Shown here: in pieces, positions 41,401 to 54,589 of the stretch
Layout: every line of letters begins with the position of its first letter
Numbering within the stretch: the first letter of the stretch is position 1
NCBI GenBank assembly: GCA_032622095.1
Contig: CP136067.1
Location: 63,684,893-63,748,892, forward strand
Length of the DNA: 64,000 bases
Source of the DNA: Siphonodentalium dalli
Taxonomy: Eukaryota > Mollusca > Scaphopoda > Gadilida > Siphonodentaliidae
Direction of reading: 5' to 3'
Made by a program: the position numbers and the translations under genes
The notes under the pieces: model-generated
The model's input: the letters and a program-made list of their open reading frames with translations, nothing else
Told to the model about the DNA's origin: nothing
The model's database searches: none

Positions 41401-44400
41401 AGCTCCACTATCTGTAATAGGAGAAAAATAAGATTTTAGTATTTCCATCTGGTGCAGTACTGGTATTACTGAGATTCAGAAACACTTCAGCTAACACAAA
41501 ATGAGTTGAGGTATAAATGAACACAATTTTTTTTATTTCTGTATGAAGTGAAATTTTCTATCTTTACACAAAATTTATATAATGCCAATAAAGTTCTGGA
41601 GCCAATTTGTAGCTATTTTAATAAACAAGACAGTCAATGACTGTGGGGTCGCTCACCAGACTGTAAAGACAGAGAAGACTGGGACTCTAAAGACTACAAT
41701 AGTCAGTACATTGTTATAACGTAATACATTTTCTAAATTTTAATTTTAATTTTAATTTTTTTTTATGACAAAATTGAGCAAGGAGTAAAATCTAAATGTT
41801 TTTTTTTTTCATTTAAAGATGTTTTTTTTTGTTAAATTGAGAAAGGAGTTAAATCTAAAAAATTAAATCTAAGTTTTTTTTTTAAAGATATTGACACTGG
41901 CTCTGCCCATGTTTGCCCCAGTGACCCAATTTAAATAAATCTGAACCACAGTAAACCAGGGACCCTCCATACCAAATATAAGCTTAATAGGCCCAATGGT
42001 TCTTGAGAAGTTGTTTTATGAATTACTAGGGAAAGAGTTATGGCCCTGGCTTCGCAACTATTTGACTTGGTGATCTCATTTTAACAAATCTGAATATGAG
42101 TCACCTAGGGAACACCCACACCAAATATGAACCCATTCAGTTTTATGGGTCTGGAGAAGATGTTTAAACAATTTTTTATGGATGGATGGACGATGAGTGA
42201 TGACTATACCCGGTAGCTCCATCGGAGACTTTGCCTCAAGTGAGCTTAAAACTATAATCAGTACCAAACTTGAACTTAACAACTCAAATAGTTTGTCTTA
42301 TGGAGGGGCTTAAAGTTTTTGGAGTGAGTGGCTGATTCTTAAACGTATAAAGCTGTCTCCATTAGAAACAGTCTGAATCAACAAAAGGTGGTACACACAG
42401 AACTACACAACCTAGGTACCTAGAATTTAATTCAATGAAAGGAAGTGTTAATACTGTATAAATGACCTATTTCGACAGACCCACCATTTGAACAAATTCC
42501 TTTACCTGTACATACTGAAGGCTCCTGGAAATACATTTGACATTCAATTTCAAAATTAATTACCAAAACAAAACATCTCAGGTCTGGCTAGAGAGAGCTG
42601 TCTGCTTGTTGATACGGCGCTGTCAGATTTGACATGTGGATAATTATCAACAGAGCAGACTGGCCTTACTGACTTTCATTGTAAGAGATAGCATTCTAGC
42701 ATATGCACAGGGTGTATTGTATTGTGACTGTGAAATAAATTTAAAACAAGTGTTTGATAACAGGGATACTAGAAGCACCAATGGGCAAGGGTGATGGGCT
42801 TCTTTATATAGTTGTGTCTTTAATAATTAACTAAACAAAAATTTATTATTTAATATAAATAAAAAAAATATTTAGGCTAAATAAAAAAGGAACTTCGTTT
42901 CTCAAGGACCACCGCATATCAATATTCGCGTCTTCAGTCTACACCGCTATCCGGCATCGATAGAAATAGAGTTATTCCTCTTTCCTCGGAATTATTCGCC
43001 TTTTGATCAGAACGGAATTTGAGTGCACCACCGATATTTCACAATCGCAATGGCGACCCTCGTGGACGTTGATGTTTTTCTAAATAAAAAATGTATCGTC
43101 CCGTGGACAGTGTTGTCTATCCCGAAGAGTTACAGCTTAAACATGCTACGGGTTTTAAAAGAAAACGCACCAATTTTGCCTTTCCAATGCAACGAAGACG
43201 ACGAAGCGGATCAAACAGTGCAAATTCGGGTGCTTGTATCCAATTCAAAAACATCGGATTTTGACTTTGTTGACGATTCGCTGAACGCATTCGAAGTAGC
43301 TTCAACATTCGGAAGGTATTTTCACAATGAAGCCACTAAAATGGACACTGGGCCTGCTACAAGCAGTATTACAAACATTCTATCTAATAATGTGCCTGAC
43401 AGTGCCAAGTCTGTGAGTGTGAAAAATGCATTTGAAATGGTAATGGAACGGGATGTGGTTGTTTTAATAATAAAATATGTCTGTTTCTATAAAATAGAAT
43501 ATAGTGTCAGAATGACTGGATCCTTTCCCATTTCAGACCTAGCATCATAACTGCATGTACTCTGTCTACCACCTAAGGCTTTCCATGTTTTATGGATCAG
43601 AAACTTGAATAGGGAGTATTTTGTTACCCGGTACCATTAAAATAAAATAATAATAAACAAAAACCTGTCTCCCTCATCCTAAATTTTTTTAATAAATAAT
43701 AATATTAACATATACCTGCCTCCCTCATCACTTTTGAAAAAAAAATTCCTTGAGAAACAAACACCTTTTTTTATTTGGCCTTAATTTAAAATTTAATTTT
43801 TTTTTTTTTTTTTTAAATTGAGCAAGGAGTTCAATCTGAAATATTTTTTTTTAATTGAGCAATGGGTTCAATCAGACTTATTTATACCAAATATGAACCC
43901 ATTCGGCCCAATGGAATTTGAGAAGACATTTTAAGAATTAATATGGTGGGAAAGAGTTATGGTCCTAGCTTCGCAACTATTTGACCTGGTGACTTCATTT
44001 GAACAAATCTGAATGTGAGTCATTTAGGGAACATCCACACCAAATATGAACCCATTCGGTCCTATAGATCTGAAGATGTTCAAAGAATTGTTGACGGATG
44101 GATGGACGGACGGATGGATGGATGGATGGACAATGGACGAGAAGTGATGACTATAGCTCCACCGGAGACTTCGTCTCAGGTGAGCTAAAAAGCATAGATG
44201 AGAAATTTGCACTTGATTTCTGAAATGAACATCACTGCATGTTTTGTCTAAAATTTATCCCCATACATCTAATAAATGAGACTATATAATATACGGTTTT
44301 ATACACCATTGTGTTCTGATAGGTCAGTAGCCTGTATTCCCATAGATACATGAACGTCGTTTGGTGGTACAATTCTAGATATTCTGAATTGTACCACAAA

Positions 44401-47400
44401 AAGACTTGGTACAGTCATTGTAATGCTGCCAATGCCTCAAACTTTCAGAACGCTCATAATTCAAACCACAGATGAATTGGTTAATATCATGCTATAGACT
44501 GACGAAATGGACATATATAATGACTACCCACTAAAACTAAATTTTATTTAAGATAGAACAAAAATAATTCTTATCTGCCAAATATTGCCAGAGAGGCAAT
44601 GAAAAGGGGTCGGTGTTCAACAGTGACATCATGTTTGACGTTACAGTTCAAAGAGAAGAACTGTTTGTTGGGAAATCATACTATGCATAGATAAAACCTG
44701 GGCTATTACATAGCATGTTGCATGTCTGTCACTACAATTTTGACAAAAACATAGTCGAATTACAAAAGAAATAAATACACTGCGCATCGGCGTGTATAGT
44801 CAAATTTGACCACAGAAACTGATTGTATGACTCCGCTTCGCATCGTCCTACAATCGGTTTCTTTGTGGTCAAATTCTACTATACACACCGATACACAGTG
44901 TATTTATTTCTTAACTAAGGTGACTAAATATACTGACCAGTACATATTTCAATAATCTGATATGCTGAAAAGAACAGTTCTTTGTTTTTATTAGAGAAAT
45001 AACATAGATGGTCAATTCCATTCGTGACTGACGGGACAAAAGATAAAATTCCATGTCCTTTGAGGCACCCTAGTTGAGCAATGACAGCCAATTCGCTTTG
45101 TTTAATCATTGTATTTTGTAGGTTTAAACTATCAGAATTGAATAGAAATGAAACATTTAAATATGCATCCATGATATTGTTTTTCTCTCCTTCAAAGTGT
45201 CACTGACGGGACATTTGAGTCTCACGGTAACTTATTTGAGAATGTTGAAACTATCTCAAATCTTATCCTGATTCTAACATATTCTTGATAACTCATGACA
45301 AAGAGATCACACTCTGCATGTCACACAATGTCATATGTTTAAATAAATTTATATAAATGTTATTCGAATTCCATTAGCGTGACTGACGGGACATGTAATT
45401 GTGACTGACGGGACATTATCTCCAAAACCATACGGCTTGACTACCATAATATGTCTAAACGGTAACCTATTATAAATATAACTCATGTTTTTGGAAAATT
45501 CCAATAAAATTTACCCTACATCGATACTATATATACAGGGTCTTCAATTTATATGTGGTAATTTACGTGTTTACTACTAATTTTGATAAGATTGTAGGTG
45601 GATTTTATTGGAAGACTTTGTATTTATTTCCAAGAATTTAGTTTCGATTTCTCTTTAAATAGATTATATCCACACATAATCAGGTTATCACATCACAAGA
45701 ATTTCTGGGTTATTGTGTATTCAAAAAACTGTTATACTACTGTCTGTCGACCTACAGTTTATACATCCATCTTGCATTAATCAAAGATGGTTGTTTCTCC
45801 ATATGTGACATTATACTGGACTTTTGGTACCAAACAGTATCACTATCATTTTTGAACATGAACGTATCCCCACATTTATTCCTCTGCAGGCACTTTATCT
45901 GATATAAATCAGATTAGATTTCATTTCATTTTCGCATCTGGCCTTCTGCCTCTCAGCAGCAGTCTTGGCCATATTTAGTGCAAGTCCAGTAGAGTCTTGC
46001 AAGAAAGTGCAGCAAATCGTCTGGTACAACTGGACCCCCATTCATCCATGTATACATTGTAGCAGTGTCAACTTATGACACTTACAGTCAGACCAAAACA
46101 TATACATATGTATATTAATTGCCTTAAAATGGCTAGAATATTTCAATTTGGGAACTTGTACTTTAGAAGTGGACACTACAGGCAATGTACTTGTATAATT
46201 GGCCAAATTTGAACCAATGAGTGAGTACAATATGTATGTACAGTTGTTAGCAAAATAAATGGTAAATGATGGTAGATCTAGGGCCCACTGAGTTGAGGCT
46301 GTATAATTATGTTGATGGTGTACTTTGATGTAGTACTTTGTGAGACAATATGTTGTCATTCGAATCCAATTTTGCACAAACGTATTAATAATTCGTTGAC
46401 TTTCTTTGTTCAGGGAATGTGTGATAAGGCCATACTTTAACAGAACCTTATGTCAAATGAATGTTGTGTTATAAAAAGAACAGCTAGAGTATACAACACA
46501 TCAATGTTGTGAAATGGTGACAAAACATAAGTTTATACCATAGTGACAGGTTTCCACTAACATATTTCTGTGTGTAGACATATCCTCATTTTGTGACTGA
46601 CGGGACATAATTTTGTGACTGACGGGACATTGTTGGAGAGGCTGCATAGGAAATCAGTAACAACCAAATGATCAATCCTGTTGTCATTATCATTATACCA
46701 TCCAATGTAGAAGATAATAAAACAAAAGTCAGCAGGTTGTACATCAAATTTAACATGTGGCAGTATTTAGGTACTGCAAATCGTGACTGACGGGACATTT
46801 ACTCAAATGCTTGGCAAACATGTGTTTTTAAGTATGTATTCACGAGGATCACTCATAAGCTGCTTTTTATCTTTAGAACAGCTGATTTACTATCAGAATT
46901 GTCAATGTTCAACATGGGAAGCCCAAATTATAAATTGTTATTATTTTTAGGTATTATTATGTGTTTTTGGTATATAAAATTGCACAAAAAAAGGAAAAAC
47001 TGGAATACTCATAACTATTTGATGGCTGCATTAATCTTTAAGAAATAAAAGGCGCATGAAAATTTGCGATTTACTTTTTTAAACAACATGTTCCATGTAT
47101 TGCATTCTTGCTTTTAAATTTTTGTCAAAAATGGAACCTTTCTGTGGAATTGACCTAATATGATACACGAGTATATTGATCCAGGAAACAATGGAAGCAT
47201 ATGAAGTGTATGTGCTATATGTTGCTATATAGCCCAAATGCATAGCGCTCAATATAAATTAATTTTACATTACTAGCATATATAAGCCATGATTCCAGGT
47301 GTATATATATAGATATGACATATATCCCATTGCGACACTAAATTGATCCAGTAAAAATGTCAGTACCAATGACCCGATTATGTCAGCCTATATTAACCCA

Positions 47401-49203
47401 CGTGTTAGTGTGAACCAGGGAAATATATGCAACGCTACTTTGATACATGTTACAGGTTCGAGTGCCCAAACTCTAGAAGCCCAGTTTTGTCCAAATTCGA
47501 AGTGGACAGTATTTAGTCAACCTGAATTTTCCACTTTTTCAAGGCAATGTTCCCTAATTCAACAATATAAGTACGGTGTAAATGAAATATCTGCAGTAAT
47601 AGTAATAGTTGCATGTTAAATTGTTCATCAGATATAACATGTCCTCTCAAACTATTTGGGGATATCCTTGGGTGGAAAACAGGTGTCCCTATTTTGTTAT
47701 ATTTAAAATAAACTCAACAATTCAAAAGACAATCAAATGTCAAATAAACTGAATGGGAGTAATATCCAGGTTTGAATGCAAAAATACCATCTTCTTTCAA
47801 TCTTATTAATTATCTGGTCAGCACAAAATTCACTACGAAGTCCATAAAACTCTTTGAATTCAGTGTAAAACATGGAGAAAACTTGTACTTGAGGCAATGG
47901 CAGTTTACACATGCATCTTCTCAAACTGGGACGAAAGACCATGTGTTGATATTACTGGGGCTTGCCAGCTACATGTAACGATGTGGTTGCCATTGCAATA
48001 GACCAACATGTGTAGCAACTAAACAGACCTGGACAACCCAGAGGCAGTTCCCGATGGGAGACGGCCACATAACTTCCACTGCTGCCCTTCTCTATGGAGG
48101 ATATAGAGGCCACAACTATAATAGAGGAGGCATGACCACTCCCCAGCTCTGGACTCGCAGGCCGTACAAATGTGGCAGAAGGGGCCACAACAGAGCGAAA
48201 AGCGGAAGGCTGTCATATTTTAACCACGGTCAATTAACTGTTTGATGAAAGTTTGATTACAACAGAATGAAGGTATTAATGGTTTGTGACTGTTGACTGC
48301 GCCAGGTTGAGAGCTTTGTTGATAGGGTTTCCTTTTGTATTTTCTGCAAGTCAGCACACATAAAGAATAATCCACCTTTGATGTTTTATGACTGGATATT
48401 TCACATCCCATAATTAAAAACCCAAAAGTTATGCCAAATGATTTTTTCTTTTTGTTGCCAAATGTAAATATATTTTGTCATTGGCAAATTTGGTAAACAG
48501 CAGTGCAAACCCTGGTCCTCATCTAGAGTCTGTTTGAGTAATTAATAATATTAATAATAAACCAATGAATTTTTTTTTTTACATTCCTTGCGAAGGACAG
48601 AATCTAACATTGAAAATGATTTTGTAACTTCAATTTTCTATCAGTGTTGTCATTAGAGTTGAAACGATTACTGGTTTTCAAAAGGCAATTAGTCGCCAGG
48701 AAAATTGACTGCAAGTCGATTAGTCAAATCACATCTCCTGATTTCCCATTTAAAAACATGTTTTCATGGTATGTCTTTTGCTACACCATTTTTAAAACCA
48801 GTTTGAAGTCTCAGCTGTGATTTTTAATCAGGCATTTCCCCCACCCCCCCCCCCCCCCCCTTAAAGCATTCAAGTATTTATAACTGTTTAACATCAACAT
48901 GGTCAATTGGACTGATATATAAGCTTATATAGGAAAAATTTCATGGCAATCATTTACAACTCTGTCAGAGAGATATGGGCCAATGTATTAGGGGGGACTT
49001 AATTTTTTTAGGGTTTTTATAGGCCTATATTATTAAAGGATGCTACAAAATCAAAGGTATATCAAAGTCTACTAGCATCCATACAGTCTACGGGATCAAT
49101 GCAGAATTTTTTTTACATTTGTGTGTTATTACCATACATTAGGACTATATTAATATTTACACATTCATTCGCAAGATTCTTATGCTCAACATCATATAGG
49201 GGT

Positions 49204-49241
<38 letters not shown>

Positions 49242-52200
49242 TCAGATAATATGCCATTTACGGGGTATTCTTTTGTCTTTTTGATTACATAATGCCCCAC
49301 AATTTTCTAAAGATGCCCCACAATTTTAAACAAAAGAAATTTCTCTTATAGCGACGAAATTTACATTTTTCATTATTTTTCAAGAATTTTCCGTCCGCAC
49401 TTGGCGGAAATGACACTGCGCATGATTACTACTTTCATTTTACTGATTTCCGCGTTATTTCGTAATTATATCACTTTACGAAATAACGGAAATCTTCGAA
49501 ATGCCCCGTAATTCGAATGATTTCAATCTATATATATATATATATATGTGCATTCATTTACATTGAATACTATGTAGATTATATTCCAGATTAGTTCCAG
49601 TGTTGAATTCAGTGTGTATAGTTATGGGGCTCAAATATAATATCATTTGAAAACAATGCACCAAAATTACTTTTTGGGGAAATTACCTCATGTCGGAGAT
49701 CTTCAACGATCTGTCCATATCGACTCACATGGAAATCAACACTCAATATGTTTTTCTTTACCTGCAAAGATATAGAGAAATAAATTATCATACATACCTA
49801 GAATCAAAATATCACCATTGCACTTTTCTGCCACGGCCAAGTTCACTTAATCAAGTGTATGTTCTGCAATTATTCTGAGGTATTATAACTGAAGATATGC
49901 CTTCCCATCTTGAAGAATTCAAGAAACTGCTTGTGACAGTTTACAAAGAGTGTCATTATCAACATGATAACATCACAGAAAAAAGGATTGTGCATCAAAG
50001 ATCGCTTTGGTTGAGTTTTTTGCCTGTAAGACTAAGAGCGAATCTGTTTGACTGAGAATCACTAAAAATGGACGAACTAAAGTAGTAAAGAACCATATCT
50101 CGGAACTAAGGGACATAACTCATTTAAAAACAATAGGATAAACCTGGTTTTTTAACACAATCCAGATATTGTTGTGAAAGATACATATACCCAATATGAA
50201 TGGAATCGGTTGTTCAAGTTTTCGTACTAACGGTCATAAAATTGCTAAAAATAGACAAACTAAGGGCAGTAACTCAGGTAAAATAAATTGGACAAACCTG
50301 GTTTTCGAACTCGATCGTGGTATTGTTGTGAAATATCCACATATCAAATATGAATGTAATCAGTTGAAATTTGTTCAGTTTTTTGCACTATTAAACTGTA
50401 ATAAAATTGCTAAAAATAGACAAACTAAGGGCAGTAACTCAGGTAAAATAAATTGGACAAACCTGGTTTTCGAAATCAAATCTAATTTTATTGTGAAATG
50501 TCCACATATCAAATATGAATGTAATCAGTTGACATTTGTTCAGGTTTTTGCACTAACGGTCATAAAATTGCTAAAAAATAGACAAACTAAGGGCCGTAAC
50601 TCAGGTAACAAGGATCAGACAAACCTGGTTTTAGAACTTGATTGAGATATTGTTGTAAAAGATCCATATACCAAATATGAATTAAATTGGTTGATGTTTG
50701 TTCAAATTATCTCGCTAATAGACATCAAATTTATATCAATAGAACGTGGCTTAACTCTGGTTAGAAAGTCGGGGTGTGCCTGATTTTCCGTGTACAGCTG
50801 TCGCACATGACAATTAACTCACATACAAAACAATTGTCAGAATCCATCAATAAACGTCTATGTTATATAGGTTTGTTCCCACCCACACGCCAACCAACCC
50901 TTGCCATATCAATAGTTGAGTTTTGATAAAAATTAAAATTTTGACGAAATATAAATTAATATGAGTTAAATTTAAACACATTTCTCCAAATTGGTTGAAG
51001 TTTGTTCAAATTATCTCGCTAATAGACATAACATTTCTATCAATAGAAAGTGGCATAACTCTGGTTAGAAAGTGGTGATGGACCTGATTTTACATGTGCT
51101 TCTGTAGTCATTGTCAAAATGGCCATCAATGGCGAATTTTTTGCAACGTGATTTTGTTGATTCTGTTCATGGAATTCGAGAAGAATTGTGTCGATAAAAA
51201 ACACTGAATTTTTATAAATTGCATTGCGCATATATGAAATGAAAAGTTTCTGCGCGTACATAAGAAATATTAAACGACCGGGTAAGCAACGGATAGATTG
51301 CAAGTTTGTTATCAACAATAAATATTGAGTTTATAAACTCACAATTTCAGAAAGATACAACCTTTAGCTTATAACAACATCCTGACAGCTCAAGGAGGAA
51401 AATAAAACTGACTAGATGAATTGTTGGAACGCGGGAGTTACACGGGATGCATTCATGCGTGGCTAATCCGAGCGCTGATTGACCTGGAGTAGGTAATAAA
51501 CGGACAATAAATTTTAACCCTCCTGATAACACAAGGTCGGAGATAATAATCCAAATAGTTCAGTTGAAGGGCTTTCCTTGGCGGAAAAATCAATTTTTTT
51601 GGTTTATTTAAAAAAAAAAAGAAGAAAAAAACCACCAACCGTGTCTCTGGGACAATTATAGGGAGAAGTGGTACATTTTATGGAGAATCTTGATGTCTCC
51701 CAAGTTGCCCTCTAGGCTGGTACCTGCTTCATAAAATAATCCTCGTCTTTTTATTTGGCCTAACATTAAACGAGGCATTATCAGTAGAATAAAAGAATAG
51801 ATAAGTATCCATACCACAGCTTTTATGTTCTTGGCTCTATCGGCATATTTGAGTGTGTTGTATGTGTCTTCATATGACATAGAGGATGGACTGAAACAAA
51901 AATAACATAGCATCTAACACTTGTCACATTGGGGATACTATCAGAAAACTAAATTTATCGCACACCCATTCGTTTATTTTTGCGAAATAGAACATACAAA
52001 ATATTTTTAATATGTTAAATAAATTAATATGGTCTTTTCCATGGACAATAAAAACCGATTACATTTGCACTGTCATTGACAAAGTCAACTGTAACAGAAA
52101 ATGTCTTCACTAATTTATGAGGTATGGAAAACATAAAATACAAGTTTGATCAATTAATTAAAGCTATATCAACCTCAGGGTTTCCACCAGAGGAAAATAA

Positions 52201-54553
52201 ATGAGTCCATATTTCAGCCATTTTGGGGAAACAAATAAAGCGTCGGGGCGACCATGGGTCGTCCAGTCAGGAGAAAACTTTTGTATTTGTCACTGAAAAG
52301 TAGTCATTTCCTTGCACTCATAAAGCAATCCAAAGTTAAGTATATTACGTAAGTTGATTATTTCCGTGGTACATTAATTCTGCTCAAGGTACCCAGAGCA
52401 TTGATCATGAAATTACGCATGTAGACCACCGTCTGATTAAAGACTAAATAAATGAACATGCTGCAAGTTACAGTGTTTACAAATTTATAAGATTCCGACA
52501 TGTATAATTAAATACTAAAAAGCGTCTATGTATTGATCAAATGAAACAGAAAGTAAAGTATATATTCTGTATATCATAAAACAATTTGTGCGCTGTGATG
52601 TTCATACTGCAGAAGATATTTATAGCAGCGTAATATGATTGGTAGCAAAATCGTTCAAACTCGGAATGCATAGCTTGTTCAGTCTTCAATAGTCCAACTA
52701 TAGTTAGGACCACTGCTATGAGTTTTAGCCCCCGTGTTATGAAATATAATTGTGATTTGGCTGGAAATGTGAACACATGCATCATTGTTCTTGGATTTGT
52801 GCTTGGGGCCCCACGCGGGATAACGAAACTATTATTGACCGTACTTTGACTTTATCTCCATATTGGGGATATGTTTTGCATGGGATCTCCGAGCATGAGT
52901 AGTTTCATCCACAGAAATCCTGTGCACAAAATATCCATAATCAGCAATCCGGCATTCTTTGATGTTATGATGTTACCGCGACATTTTCATATGTGTATTA
53001 CACTGTATACAAAACCTATATAAATTTGACTGCACACCAAACATTGTGTTGTAGGTTTGGCACTTTTATTTCAAAGGGTTACACTGTAACGGTAACATAC
53101 AATGCTCAATTGACCCGTCTTTTCACCAGTATTCTGTTTAACCCTCAAACTCCTGTTGCAGTCAGATTCTTTTTACGATAGATTGCTATTGACTTTAGGT
53201 ACATGTATGTCTCAAACATATGAGGGAATGAGGCCGTTCCACAGATGCTGAGCCGTAGCAACAGAAACCCTGATCAACCTATAGTGAAGTATACTACAAG
53301 CCTAGTTGTCCAAATTTTATTCCATTAAGAAATTACAGCAATTTATACTGACATGCTTCAAAAAAGCTTATATCTGGAAATAAAAATTTATGCTACCGAT
53401 ACTGAAAACTGCAGTTAATTCTTGATGAATAAAAAAATAGGGCATTTATAATAAATTTTACAAGCAACACATAACCAAATACAGGCTTTGTTGGTACATA
53501 AGTTATATTAGTCATATATGTAAAATAGGATGTCTTAGTATGATGATCATGAGGATTGTGAGATTCAGAGCTTTGTAATGATACCCAGAACTGGCATTTA
53601 TATATAGGGTTATAGAATTTGTTCACAATTCAATTTCTGAATTCATCATGTTGAGAAATAAGACAAAATCAGCATATTTCACATATAATACTTGTCTATA
53701 TACAGACAGGTATGAAACAGGTATAGAAATCGTTGATTGGCTTCTCTTGTTTTAGGAATGCCAAATTTTATTAAAATGAAATATTTGAATAATCATTCAA
53801 ATTTCCTTTTCAAAACTGACAATTCAAGTGATCACCATCTTTTGACAATTCAGAACAGATCATCCAACACCAATATATAGGTACACCCAGGTACACAACT
53901 GATTTTATTGGCTGGACGGTTGGACACACCAATGACAATATCTTAAATTTTCATAACAAATAATGTCCAATAGTCTATTTACAACTCAGTAACTTTTTGT
54001 GCTGAGACCCTAGCATTTCAGAAAAATTTCAGTTTGATAAGGATCAATATTTCAATTTTTCTGCTCAAGTATGTCTGATGCTGGGAAATTTTCCAGAAGT
54101 GTCAACCATGTCGGCAAAATTAAAACTTGGATATTATTAGTTATCTTCGGCAACATCGGGGGTACATGGAGATTTAATACCTGGATGTCGATTTTGAACC
54201 TCGAGGTGGAAGAGACATCCAGGTATTAAATGTCCATGTACCCCACGATGTTGCTGGAGATAACGATTTTGTACCCATAACAATAACCATGTCTTCTTAA
54301 TTTCAGTGTGTTTTTCATAGGTTATCCGATTAATTCATACCAATAAGAATAATTCAGTAGCTGACCTAAGGACCCGGCATCAGGTGACGTCAAATTCGGC
54401 GTGCAAGAGCAACGTCACGATTGGTGGAAACTGCCAGTTCAAGGGTCATTCATATACCCCAGATGTTTCACGTGCTCATATACCCCCGATGTTTGGCACA
54501 CATTCTCTTATACCCAGGGTTTCCGCCAGGGAAAAATAAATGGGTCCGGTCCT

Positions 54554-54589
<36 letters not shown>

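Noticed and set aside
46586-46798. A minus-strand ORF starting and ending with MSRQS / VPSVT as a possible repeat protein.
   Set aside because: The repeated residues come from the 16-mer, and the 22-bp spacing places paired copies in different frames.
48054-48245. A possible zinc-knuckle-like segment in a small plus-strand ORF.
   Set aside because: Two of the four metal ligands are missing and no neighbouring Gag- or Pol-like sequence is seen.
50196-50645. A 149-codon plus-strand ORF with repeated [10 protein letters not shown].
   Set aside because: It coincides with the 165-bp tandem array and has no features outside the repeat.
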